Source: DASSTJ01 sp035707965 (GTDB lineage: Bacteria; Actinomycetota; Actinomycetes; Actinomycetales; Angustibacteraceae). Taken from it: a stretch of DNA of 54,336 bases. The translations under genes were made by a program, and so were the position numbers. Shown here piece by piece: positions 42,250-50,219 of the stretch (positions are counted from its first letter, which is position 1; each line of letters starts with the position of its first letter). The stretch is taken from the NCBI GenBank assembly GCA_035707965.1, contig DASSTJ010000209.1, forward strand, positions 1 to 54,336. Direction: 5' to 3'. The notes under the pieces were generated by a model that searched no databases, was not told the origin of the DNA, and saw only the letters and a list, made by a program, of their open reading frames with translations.

Positions 42250-42954
42250 TCACGTCATGGGCGACACGTCGTCGTCCGGCCGTCCGGCCTCGACAAGCCC
42301 CGACTCGTAGGCGAGGACGGCGACCTGCACCCGGTCACGCAGCGCCAGCTTCGACAGCAGCCGCGATACGTACGTCTTCACGGTCGCCTCGCTCAGGAAC
42401 AGCCGGTCGCCGATCTCGGCGTTCGACAGCCCTCGAGCCACGAGCCGAGTCACCTCCAGCTCGCGCTCGGTGAGCTGGGCCAGCTCGGGCGGTGGTCCGC
42501 TCGCCGGAGGGCGCCGGGTGAACTGGTGCAGCAGGCGGGCGATGAGGGACGGCGCGAGCATCGACTCCCCCCGGGCGACGACCGCGACGGCGTGCGCCAG
42601 GTCCTCCGGCGACACGTCCTTGAGCAGGAACCCGGAGGCCCCGGCCCGCACGGCGGCGTACACGTACTCGTCCAGGTCGAACGTGGTGAGGACCAGCACC
42701 TTGGGCAGGGGGCCGGGGCCGGCCATGATGCGCCGGGTCGCCTCGACCCCGTCGACGAGCGGCATCCGGATGTCCATGAGCACGACGTCTGGCCGCAGGT
42801 CACGCACCGCCGCGACGGCCTCCACGCCGTCGCCGGCCTCTCCGACCACATCGAAGCCGGAGCGTTCGAGGATCAGGCGGAAACCCATGCGCACCAGCTC
42901 TTGGTCGTCGACCACCAGCACGGTCGGCATGGCTGCTGCCGGCGACGACGTCAC
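42250..42954 (-). CDS. NarL/LuxR-type response regulator
   Basis: 234 aa: receiver (TVLVVDDQELVRMGFRLIL, phospho-Asp in DVVLMDIRMPLVDG, VLVLTTFDLDEYVY, FLLKDVSPED) and LuxR domain (LTERELEVTRLVARGLSNAEIGDRLFLSEATVKTYVSRLLSKLALRDR). GTG at 42952-42954 overlaps the kinase stop by 4 bp. Related to the regulator at 39920 but on the opposite strand with the oxidoreductase gene in between. Confidence 0.95.
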   Translation of the reverse strand: MTSSPAAAMPTVLVVDDQELVRMGFRLILERSGFDVVGEAGDGVEAVAAVRDLRPDVVLMDIRMPLVDGVEATRRIMAGPGPLPKVLVLTTFDLDEYVYAAVRAGASGFLLKDVSPEDLAHAVAVVARGESMLAPSLIARLLHQFTRRPPASGPPPELAQLTERELEVTRLVARGLSNAEIGDRLFLSEATVKTYVSRLLSKLALRDRVQVAVLAYESGLVEAGRPDDDVSPMT

Positions 42955-44105
42955 ATCCGCTCCAGGGGCAGGACAGCGTGCACCGTGAAGCCGTGCCCCT
43001 CCGCGAAGGTGCGCACCCGGCCCCCGAACAGGGCGGCACGCTCGCGCATGCCCAGGATGCCGTGACCGGGCTCGCCTCCCTGGCTACGGGCCGGCCCCTC
43101 GTCGCTGACGCGGATGTCGAGCGCGTCGGAGCCGAAGGCCATGACGACGGCCGCCCGATCTGCCTGCGAGTGACGCGACACGTTGGTCAGCGCCTCCTGG
43201 ACGATCCGGTACGCCGTCAGGTCGAGACCGGCTGGCAACGCGGTGCGCTCGCCGTCGACCTTGAGGTCGACGTCCAGGCCGGTCTGGCGCACCGCCTCCA
43301 CGAGCTGCGGCAGGGCGGCGACGCCCGGCTGCGGAGCGAGGTCGCCCTCCAGCTCCGGCGTCCGCAGGACTGCGACGACCCGACGCATCTCGGCGAGCGC
43401 CGAGGCCCCCGTCGTCCGGATCGCCGACAGGGCAGCCCGCACCGTCTCCGGGTCGTCGTCGACCCGCTGCTCGGCCGCACCGGCCTGGACCACGATCACC
43501 CCGACCGAGTGGGCCACGATGTCGTGCAGCTCGCGCGCGATCCGCGCACGCTCCTGTTCGATCGCAGCAGCAGCGCGCTCCCGCGAGGCCGTCTCCGCCA
43601 GGTGAGCGCGCACCGCCTCAGCCGCCGCCCGGTCCGCCGAGACCCGCAGCCCGTGCCCGCAGAGGTAGGAGACGGTGATGGCGGCCCAGTGGAACACGAT
43701 CTCGTTCGGCGACTGGAGCAGAGGAAGGAACAGGTCGCCCAGGACGACCATGGCGGCGACCGCGGCCGCCCCTAGCCAGCGCTGCCGTCCCCGGCCGTGT
43801 CGAGCCATCGAGAACGCCAGCACGAGCAGCGGAACGAGCTGACCGAAGAACAGGACCTGCAGGTGGCCGCCTGACAGCACACCGAGCACCGGCCACACCA
43901 CGAGGGCCGCCAAGGCGAGCCAGGGCCGAGCCCGGCGTTGGGTGAGAAGCGCCGCGAAGGTCAGCACTCCGACGGTGCTGACGACGGGAGAGCCGTCGCC
44001 CATGACCGAGTCCATGGGCAGCCAGATCTCCAGCAGTCCCGCCGCCGCGACCAGCACGGCGACGGCCACGTCCATGGCCCACCCGCGATGTCTCCAGCCG
44101 CCCAC
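42951..44105 (-). CDS. NarL-type sensor histidine kinase
   Basis: 384 aa. Four or five hydrophobic helices in residues 10-150, then coiled linker, HisKA_3 (ARIARELHDIVAHSVGVIVVQAGAAEQR, phospho-His in ELHD) and HATPase (AYRIVQEALTNVSRHSQAD, GHGILGMRERAALFGG). Unlike the kinase at 38079, it has only one membrane block. GTG start at 44103-44105, located 6 nt from a TAGATT box, giving a leaderless transcript. Confidence 0.94.
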   Translation of the reverse strand: MGGWRHRGWAMDVAVAVLVAAAGLLEIWLPMDSVMGDGSPVVSTVGVLTFAALLTQRRARPWLALAALVVWPVLGVLSGGHLQVLFFGQLVPLLVLAFSMARHGRGRQRWLGAAAVAAMVVLGDLFLPLLQSPNEIVFHWAAITVSYLCGHGLRVSADRAAAEAVRAHLAETASRERAAAAIEQERARIARELHDIVAHSVGVIVVQAGAAEQRVDDDPETVRAALSAIRTTGASALAEMRRVVAVLRTPELEGDLAPQPGVAALPQLVEAVRQTGLDVDLKVDGERTALPAGLDLTAYRIVQEALTNVSRHSQADRAAVVMAFGSDALDIRVSDEGPARSQGGEPGHGILGMRERAALFGGRVRTFAEGHGFTVHAVLPLERM

Positions 44106-44111
44106 GCGCTC

Positions 44112-44117
44112 AATCTA
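44112..44117 (-). promoter_or_regulatory. -10 box TAGATT, leaderless promoter of the third two-component operon
   Basis: TANNNT on the minus strand with 6 nt to the GTG at 44105. Confidence 0.5.
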
Positions 44118-44303
44118 GGTCGCGACCGCGCTCCGCGGGTCAGTCCCACGTTGATCGGGGTGTCGACCAGGGTTGACGAGAACCGCCCGATCCGTCGACG
44201 TCAGGCGTCGCCACCTGGGCGCGCAGGCCGATGCGGGGCGACTCGTGCGCTTCGTAGCGTCCGGTCAGCCGGCGACCGCCGGCGCGACCGAAGGAGACAA
44301 GCC

Positions 44304-44987
44304 ATGAAGAACACCGCTGCGCTCGCCCGCGGCACCGTCGTCGCGAGCCTCGCCATCTGCGGCGTGATGACCGTGATCTCGGTCCTGCTGATGCCCGACT
44401 TCAGCGGAGGCGAGGCCGCGTGGCTCTCCGCCATCGCTGCCGCACCGGTCGCGTCCGCCGTCAGCGGACTGCTGTTCGCCGGCTCGCAGCTCCCGTTCGC
44501 CGTGGGACTCGCCGGTGTCGCCCACCTGCTGCGCGACCGGACGCCGGTACTGGCGGCGCTGGGCGCGTTGCTCGCCGTCCTCGGGGGGTTCGGGCACGCC
44601 GTCTACGGCGGCGTGAACCTGGTGATGCTGAAGATGGCCGACGACCCGTCGCACGTCGACGTCCACGTCGGCGTGCTGAAGGGTGTGGGCAGCGGGGTCG
44701 CGGTGCCGTTCATGGCCATGGGTCTTCTCGGCACCGTGCTGGGCCTCGTGCTGATCGGTGTGGCCACGTGGCGTGCCCAGCTCGGGCCGCGCTGGCTCGG
44801 GCCGGTGCTGATCGCCTTCGTCGTCGTGGAGTTCGCCGGAGCCGGGATCAGCGCGTGGGCCGGCTACGCCTCCGGCGTCCTCTTCCTCCTCGGCTTCTCG
44901 ACCCTCGCCCTCACCGTGGCGCGCTCGCGAACCGCTGCCTGGAGGACGGCGGCCGAGGTCGGCGCGCAGGAGCCGGCGATGGCGTGA
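44304..44987 (+). CDS. Membrane protein of unknown function
   Basis: 227 aa with about six hydrophobic helices (GTVVASLAICGVMTVISVLLM; AAPVASAVSGLLFAGSQLPFAVGLAGVAHLL; LAALGALLAVLGGFGHAVYGGVNLVML; PFMAMGLLGTVLGLVLIGVATW; LGPVLIAFVVVEFAGAGISAW; ASGVLFLLGFSTLAL). No family recognised. AAGGAG at 44291-44296 fixes the ATG. It faces the third kinase gene divergently across about 200 bp, and could be one of its targets. It ends 7 nt from the next, convergent, membrane-protein gene. Confidence 0.78.
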   Translation: MKNTAALARGTVVASLAICGVMTVISVLLMPDFSGGEAAWLSAIAAAPVASAVSGLLFAGSQLPFAVGLAGVAHLLRDRTPVLAALGALLAVLGGFGHAVYGGVNLVMLKMADDPSHVDVHVGVLKGVGSGVAVPFMAMGLLGTVLGLVLIGVATWRAQLGPRWLGPVLIAFVVVEFAGAGISAWAGYASGVLFLLGFSTLALTVARSRTAAWRTAAEVGAQEPAMA

Positions 44988-44994
44988 ACGTCCG

Positions 44995-45735
44995 TCACGC
45001 CGACGCGCTCCTCCGGGCCAGCCGGAGGAGCGCTCGGGCGGTCAGCGCGAACCACAGGGGAAGGAGCAGCCCATAGAGCAGGTAGGCCGGGCCGATCGCC
45101 GGCCTCAACGCCTCGCTGACGATGCCGACGGCTCCGGTCAGCACCCCTATGACGGCGAGGGCTCGACCGAACTCGCTCCTGCCCATCAGCGCCGAGAGCA
45201 CGAGGATGGCAGCTGCCGTCAGAACCCCTGCCCAGGACACGGCGTTGGTCGCCGCGATGAGTGCCTCGGCGGCGGCGGCGAGGCCGGCGCGCTCGACGTC
45301 CGTGGTGGCTGAGACGTACGAGTCGCTCAGCCCGACGAGGCCGCCGTGCAGGGACTGAGGGCTGCTGCCCAAGGACAACGCGATGACCTCGGAGCCGACG
45401 CCGAGGAGACCCCCGACCAGGGCGGTGATCTTGTCTACGCCCTTCAGTGCGACGGCAACCGCCGTGAAGACCACCAGCGCGGGAACGCTCAACCCGACGA
45501 AGCAGATGAGCTGGGTCAGGTAGACGGCCCTGTGATCCGCGATGTAGGTCAGCAACGGACCGCCTTCCACCGGCGGGACCGGCGCCGTGGCCAGCAGCAC
45601 CAGCGGGATGACGACCAGGACGACGAACAGGACGCCAGCCACACCGCCCCACCGGAACAGGGTCGCCCACGACGCGTCGGCCGCGGACGGAGCCCGCTGA
45701 CGAACCCGGAGCGTGGGGGCTCGGCTCGAGGTCAT
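44995..45735 (-). CDS. DUF4386-like membrane protein
   Basis: 246 aa, with about six helices (WGGVAGVLFVVLVVIPLVLLAT; YLTQLICFVGLSVPALVVFTAVAVAL; ITALVGGLLGVGSEVIALSLG; VSWAGVLTAAAILVLSALM; ALAVIGVLTGAVGIVSEAL; AYLLYGLLLPLWFALTARAL). The layout and the QLICFVG/AIGPAYLLY segments suggest the DUF4386 group, low certainty. GGGAGG upstream of the ATG at 45733-45735. Function unknown. Confidence 0.72.
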   Translation of the reverse strand: MTSSRAPTLRVRQRAPSAADASWATLFRWGGVAGVLFVVLVVIPLVLLATAPVPPVEGGPLLTYIADHRAVYLTQLICFVGLSVPALVVFTAVAVALKGVDKITALVGGLLGVGSEVIALSLGSSPQSLHGGLVGLSDSYVSATTDVERAGLAAAAEALIAATNAVSWAGVLTAAAILVLSALMGRSEFGRALAVIGVLTGAVGIVSEALRPAIGPAYLLYGLLLPLWFALTARALLRLARRSASA

Positions 45736-45902
45736 GCGCGGACCTCCCGTCGTGCGTCACGGAGAGCTGACACCGAACGCCCCAGTACACGTCGAGGACG
45801 TCGGACACCGCCACAGCCGAAGGTCCCGGGCCGATCGGTGGCCGACCCGGTCACGCGTCAGCGGGTCCGACCACGCCGGCCACCGGCGTGCGAACCTGAG
45901 GC

Positions 45903-46397
45903 GTGATCGCCACGGACGACGACGAGCTGGACTCCTTCTGGGCCCTGGCACGAGAGCACGCCGACCTGGCCGGGGTGCCGGTCTACACCGGGGTCAACCC
46001 GGTGCGGGCGCTCCGGCCGCCTGCCTGGGCCTTCGGCGCGACCCCCGAGCAGGCCGACGAGCTGCTCGCTCTGGTGCTCGACGGCACCAAGACGGCGACG
46101 GCGAGCTCCTTCGCGGACTACGCCACCGAGGGCGAGGACCCGCCGGTGCCCGGGACACTGAGCATCGTGCTCGACGGAGCGGGGCACCCGAGAGCTCTCG
46201 TGGTGACGACCGACGTCCGCACCGTCCCCTTCGACGAGGTGGACGCCGACCATGCCTGGGAGGAGGGCGAGGGCGACCGGAGCCTCGAGCACTGGCGGGC
46301 GGTGCACGAGCGCTTCTTCGGTGAGTACGCCAGCGGCTTCCGGCCCGACATGCCGGTGCTCCTGGAGCGATTCCGGCTTCTCTACCCGGTCACCTGA
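45903..46397 (+). CDS. ASCH-domain protein
   Basis: 164 aa with the ASCH beta-barrel: a helical N-terminus (DELDSFWALAREHADL), AWAFGATPEQADELLALVLDGTKTATASSFADY with the conserved G-x-K-T-A-T block, PGTLSIVLDGAGHPRALVVTTDVRTVPFDEVDADHAWEEGEGDRSLEHWRAVHERFF. ASCH proteins are thought to bind RNA or nucleotides; some are amidohydrolases on acetylated cytidine. GTG start; no clear ribosome site. Confidence 0.9.
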   Translation: MIATDDDELDSFWALAREHADLAGVPVYTGVNPVRALRPPAWAFGATPEQADELLALVLDGTKTATASSFADYATEGEDPPVPGTLSIVLDGAGHPRALVVTTDVRTVPFDEVDADHAWEEGEGDRSLEHWRAVHERFFGEYASGFRPDMPVLLERFRLLYPVT

Positions 46398-46866
46398 GCG
46401 CCCCCCGCCCCCCAGACAGCTCGCGAGTCGGGACCTCGGCCCCTGTGCCGCTGACGGTGTCCGGCGGAACCGTGCAAGAGCACGGACTCGGCTGGAGGCT
46501 GGTGCCCAAGGGGTTCCCCTGCCCGCGCCGGTCCGCAGCAGCTCGGAGCGGATCTCGCCGAACCCGGGTCGCTGGCTGGCCACGGCCACCGCCATCAACG
46601 CGATCCGCCTGCTGGCCCTTGGCGCCGCTCTCGGCTCGTCATGCGCCACCCTCACGACCGTCGAGACACGCCGTCCGGGTTGAGCGTCATGGCAGGGAGG
46701 GGACCGCGGCGCTGTCGATCTGCTGCCACCACCACGTGCCGCCAGCGCCACGTCCTGAGACTCGCGCCAGCGGCGGACTCGGGGCCAAAGGTCTCTGGTG
46801 ACGGTCCACACCGCCGACCCATGCTGGGCCCTCGACACTGCACAGCGTCAGAGAGAGGAGCACGTC
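46398..46866. other. 469-bp stretch with no gene I can support
   Basis: Open frames cross it on both strands but none has a family pattern or a ribosome site, and the one on the minus strand is antisense to the ASCH gene. It holds a C-run at 46400-46413 and the ribosome site GAGAGGAG just before the next gene. Possibly a decayed gene or a long leader. Confidence 0.5.
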
Positions 46867-47247
46867 ATGGTCAAGAAGGTTCCCACCGCTGCGACTCTGC
46901 TCGCCGGCGCCGGCGTCGTGGTCGGGGCCGCGCTGCTCTCCGGCGGTTCAGCCGGCGCGTCGACCACGGCTCCGACGCACGTCCGGCTCGAAGAGGTCTC
47001 GCGGACCATGACGCTGGCCTCCCACGCCACGACCACCGTCTCCAGCGTCTGTGCCCCAGGGGAGGCCGCGACGGGTGGCAGCCCGACCGGGTGGTCAGCG
47101 CACGTGCGGGTCCTGCGGCAGAACGTCTTCTTCGACGGCACCCGCAGCGGCTGGTCGGTGCAGTTCAAGAACACCGCGTCGACGAGCCAGACCGTGTCCG
47201 TGACCATGGGTGCGCTGTGCATCGCGCCGGCCTACATGACCCACTGA
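46867..47247 (+). CDS. Small secreted protein
   Basis: 126 aa. Clear Sec signal: KK at residues 3-4, a hydrophobic core TLLAGAGVVVGAALLSGG and a likely cleavage after SAGA near residue 31. The mature part of about 95 residues is beta-rich with two cysteines (SSVCAPGE and GALCIAPA), likely a disulfide. It resembles no family that I recognise. GAGGAG ends 7 nt before the ATG. Confidence 0.8.
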   Translation: MVKKVPTAATLLAGAGVVVGAALLSGGSAGASTTAPTHVRLEEVSRTMTLASHATTTVSSVCAPGEAATGGSPTGWSAHVRVLRQNVFFDGTRSGWSVQFKNTASTSQTVSVTMGALCIAPAYMTH

Positions 47248-47298
47248 GCCGACCCGCTGAGATCGGCGGACACGGGCTGCCGGCGCACGAGCGCCGCC

Positions 47299-49914
47299 CT
47301 ACGACTGCGCCATGTCGACGAAGCGGGAGTAGTGACCCTGGAACGCGACGGTGATGGTGTCGGTCGGGCCGTTGCGGTGCTTGGCCACGATGAAGTCGGC
47401 CTCGCCGGCCCGCGGTGACTCCTTCTCGTAGGCGTCCTCGCGGTGCAAGAGGATCACCATATCCGCATCCTGCTCGATTGATCCACTTTCGCGTAAATCC
47501 GACATTTGTGGCTTCTTGTCGGTGCGCTGCTCGGACCCGCGGTTGAGCTGCGAGATGGCGATGACCGGAACCTCGAGCTCCTTGGCGAGGAGCTTGATGG
47601 CGCGAGAGAACTCGCTGACCTCCTGCTGACGCGACTCGACACGCTTGCCGCTGCTCATCAGCTGGAGGTAGTCGATGACGACGAGCTTGAGGTCGTTACG
47701 CTGCTTCAAGCGCCGACACTTTGCCCGGATCTCCATCAGCGACATGTTCGGGCTGTCGTCGATGAACAGCGGCGCGTCGGTGAGCTCGCCCATCGTGCGC
47801 GCCATCTTCGTCCAGTCGGTGTCCTCCAACCGGCCCTGACGAAGCTTCTGCAGCGGGATGCGGGCCTCGGCACTGAGCATGCGCATCGTGATCTCGGTTC
47901 GGCTCATCTCCAGGCTGAAGATCACCGTCGCCAGCCCGTTCTTGATAGCGGCGGAACGTGCGATGTCCAGACCGAGCGTGGAGTTGTGGGTCGGGATCAT
48001 CGATCGGCCGGCCAGGTACAGGTGGTCGGTGTTGTCGACCTCGATGCACCGCACGGGCACGGAGTCGATCGGGACCACCTGCGTGATGAAGCGCGATCCA
48101 CGGCGGGTGAGCTGCCGACGACGCCGTTCCTTGTGCAACTTCTGCTTGCGCGGCAGCCAGAACACGTCATCGTCCGTGCTGAAGCTGATGGTGTAGGCGA
48201 TGGAGGTCTCGGGCCGGGCACCACGCACACGCTTGGTGCTCACGCCGCAGCGGTGCCCCAAGCTGACCACGAGCTCGTGGACGTCGTCAGCCAGGCGCTT
48301 GCTCGTCGACGTGAACTGCACGAGGCCGGTCGGAGCAACGGTGCCACCGGTGTCGAGCAGTCCTGCCAAGAGGTCGCGCCGCTGCTGCACGCTGCCGCGC
48401 AGGTACTCCATCGGGATGTGCTTGTTGCCCAGCACGCCGATGGTGCGCAGTCGCGCCTGAACGGTGCCGTGCTGGTCCCGACACGCCTGGCACCTTTCCA
48501 GACCACAGCTCGGAGCCCCGCAGTCCCGGCAGGTCGGTGGCGGCACGGGATCAGTGACGGTCCTCGCCTTACCACCGCACGAGCGGCCGCACGTCTTGAC
48601 CTGACTCGTGCGCGGCGTGAACGGGGAACCGCAGACGACGCACCTGCGCGGCGCTACCTGCTCGACCGGCAGTGTCAGGGAGTACCGCATCTTCCCGCCC
48701 GTCGGGCGAACGACGAGCCCGTCTGCTTCCAAACGAACGACGATGTCCGGATCGTTGCTCGTCATGGTGGCGGCGGCGGACGTGCCGTCCCCCAACCAGG
48801 CACCCAGCGTGTACGGCTCCACGAGGTACTCGTATGCCGGCAGCTCGAGCGGTTTGGTGTTCGTAACGCTGTGGTTGAGCCGCTCGTCCTTGGTCGCACA
48901 ACGTACCGTCGCCGCGATCTGCTCCGTGGTCCGCACCTCCGCGAAGGTGCGCTGGTTGCGGTGGCGGTTGTAGCCGGTGCGCGCCGCCTGCGCGCTCTTA
49001 CGTGACGCCCGTGTCTCGGTCAGCCACTGGTGCTGGCCGTCGGCCACGATGACCGAACCGTCGGAGAAGTGCACCTCGTAGCAGGGACGGTTCTGCATGA
49101 CCTCGGTCGCACGAAGCACCGCAGTCGGCTTGCCGTCGGACCCAAGCACCAGGTCCCCCGGCTGCACCTCGCCCATCGTCGTCCAACCGTCCGGAGTGGG
49201 AAGGGGTGTGTCGAGCGCGAGCGCCTTGCCGATGGCCGGTCGTGCAGCGAGCACGATCATTTGCCCGGCATGCAGTCCATTGGTCAGGCGGTCGAGGTCG
49301 GCGAAACCCGTGGGGACGCCGACCAGGCCGTCGCCGTGCTGGCCGGCCGCCTCGATCTCGTCGACCGTGGCCTCGATGAGCTGGCCGATCGGCAGGTAGT
49401 CCTCGCTGGTGCCACGCTCGGTGACCGCGTACACCTCGGCCTGCGCCGCGTTGACCAGGTCGTCGACGTCGCCACCCGTCGTGGCGTAGCCGAGCTGCAC
49501 GATCTTCGTGCCTGCCTCCACCAGCCGGCGCAGCACCGCCCGCTCGCGCACGATGCGGGCGTAGTAGCCCGCGTTGGCGGCCGTGGGCACCGACGAGATG
49601 AGGGTGTGCAGGTACGGGGCACCGCCGATGCGCGCCAGGTCGCCGCGCTTCGTGAGCTCGTCGGAGACGGTGACCGCGTCGGCGGGCTCGCCTCGGCCGT
49701 AGAGGCTGATGACGGCGTCATAGATCGTCTCGTGCGCCGGCCGGTAGAAGTCCGGCCCTCGAAGCACCTCGACGACGTCCGCGATGGCGTCCTTGCTCAG
49801 CATCATGCCGCCGAGCACGGACTGCTCCGCCACGACGTCCTGCGGCGGGGTGCGGTCGAACGACTCGGGGCCCGAGTCCTGGTAGTGCGAGGCCCCCAGC
49901 TCCGCGATCGACAC
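47299..49914 (-). CDS. dnaB: Replicative DNA helicase DnaB, with in-frame intein
   Basis: Hexameric ATPase that unwinds DNA at the replication fork. The 871-aa precursor has an N-extein of 230 residues (helicase N-domain, linker, RecA core up to ARPAIGK), a 414-aa intein, and a C-extein of 227 residues beginning STLGLDIARSAA, so the mature helicase is 457 aa. The intein splits the Walker A motif between Lys and Ser/Thr, so the helicase is inactive until spliced. Walker B is LVVIDYLQLM. Start is GTG 49912-49914 with GGAGGGGGAG upstream; the frame further upstream is not DnaB. A codon-use anomaly occurs at 47461-47511. Confidence 0.97.
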   Translation of the reverse strand: MSIAELGASHYQDSGPESFDRTPPQDVVAEQSVLGGMMLSKDAIADVVEVLRGPDFYRPAHETIYDAVISLYGRGEPADAVTVSDELTKRGDLARIGGAPYLHTLISSVPTAANAGYYARIVRERAVLRRLVEAGTKIVQLGYATTGGDVDDLVNAAQAEVYAVTERGTSEDYLPIGQLIEATVDEIEAAGQHGDGLVGVPTGFADLDRLTNGLHAGQMIVLAARPAIGKALALDTPLPTPDGWTTMGEVQPGDLVLGSDGKPTAVLRATEVMQNRPCYEVHFSDGSVIVADGQHQWLTETRASRKSAQAARTGYNRHRNQRTFAEVRTTEQIAATVRCATKDERLNHSVTNTKPLELPAYEYLVEPYTLGAWLGDGTSAAATMTSNDPDIVVRLEADGLVVRPTGGKMRYSLTLPVEQVAPRRCVVCGSPFTPRTSQVKTCGRSCGGKARTVTDPVPPPTCRDCGAPSCGLERCQACRDQHGTVQARLRTIGVLGNKHIPMEYLRGSVQQRRDLLAGLLDTGGTVAPTGLVQFTSTSKRLADDVHELVVSLGHRCGVSTKRVRGARPETSIAYTISFSTDDDVFWLPRKQKLHKERRRRQLTRRGSRFITQVVPIDSVPVRCIEVDNTDHLYLAGRSMIPTHNSTLGLDIARSAAIKNGLATVIFSLEMSRTEITMRMLSAEARIPLQKLRQGRLEDTDWTKMARTMGELTDAPLFIDDSPNMSLMEIRAKCRRLKQRNDLKLVVIDYLQLMSSGKRVESRQQEVSEFSRAIKLLAKELEVPVIAISQLNRGSEQRTDKKPQMSDLRESGSIEQDADMVILLHREDAYEKESPRAGEADFIVAKHRNGPTDTITVAFQGHYSRFVDMAQS
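47461..47511 (-). other. Patch of atypical codons at the DnaB-a intein site
   Basis: Seventeen codons from CCA through the second GAT of the conserved SDLRESG-SIEQDAD region use A/T third positions about half the time (CAA, GAT, TTA, GAA, AGT, GGA, TCA), against nearly all G/C in the rest of dnaB. The patch includes a TTA leucine codon (47494-47496). The G/S junction at 47481/47482 is the insertion site of the Synechocystis DnaB intein. Confidence 0.8.
47983..49224 (-). other. Class 3 intein in the DnaB P-loop (DnaB-b site), probably with dead homing endonuclease
   Basis: 414 residues, Ala1 to Asn414, followed by Ser+1. Residue 1 is Ala, not Cys or Ser, so it cannot use the standard first step; the class 3 triad is present instead: Trp67 (GQHQWLT), Cys393 (PVRCIEVD) and Thr412 (IPTHN), with His413-Asn414. 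An endonuclease domain is inserted: first LAGLIDADG-type motif LGAWLGDGT (Asp146), second LAGLLDTGG (residues 286-294) with Gly293 where the catalytic Asp is expected. Two cysteine clusters lie between them (195-216 and 232-248). Confidence 0.93.
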
Positions 49915-50078
49915 CGCTCCCCCTCCGAACCGCTCTCGGGCCCCGTGACCATGGCCTCGCACCGACGTCGTCAGTCCATCAGGCGCCACCGACAACGCCG
50001 GGGCTGGACGCGCAGAGCACGGTGGGACGTGCGAGGTCTCGACCGTAGAACCGTCCGAGCGTCGACCACAAACACCCC

Positions 50079-50219
50079 TGTGGACGAGCCTGCTCATAAG
50101 GTGTGGACAGCCTGTGCACGACGGCCCACAGCTTGTGGGCAACCCTGTGGACCGGCAGACGGGTGGTGCTGCCGATACGCCCGCGAGCAGCGCAGACGTC
50201 GTCCACCGCCTGTGGATAC
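50079..50219. promoter_or_regulatory. Cluster of DnaA-box-like 9-mers upstream of dnaB
   Basis: Six near matches to the DnaA box in one orientation (actinobacterial TGTGGACAA): TGTGGACGA 50079, TGTGGACAG 50102, TGTGCACGA 50113, TGTGGGCAA 50134, TGTGGACCG 50146, TGTGGATAC 50211. None is perfect, most have one or two mismatches. They fill the space between the dnaB start (49914) and the conserved part of the MATE gene. Confidence 0.55.

Noticed and set aside
45858..46838. Minus-strand open frame over the ASCH gene and the gap
   Set aside because: Half is antisense to the ASCH gene and the remainder has no pattern or ribosome site.
47494..47496. TTA codon as evidence of bldA-type regulation of dnaB
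   Set aside because: An essential replication gene is an unlikely target, and the codon is part of a wider patch of odd codons.
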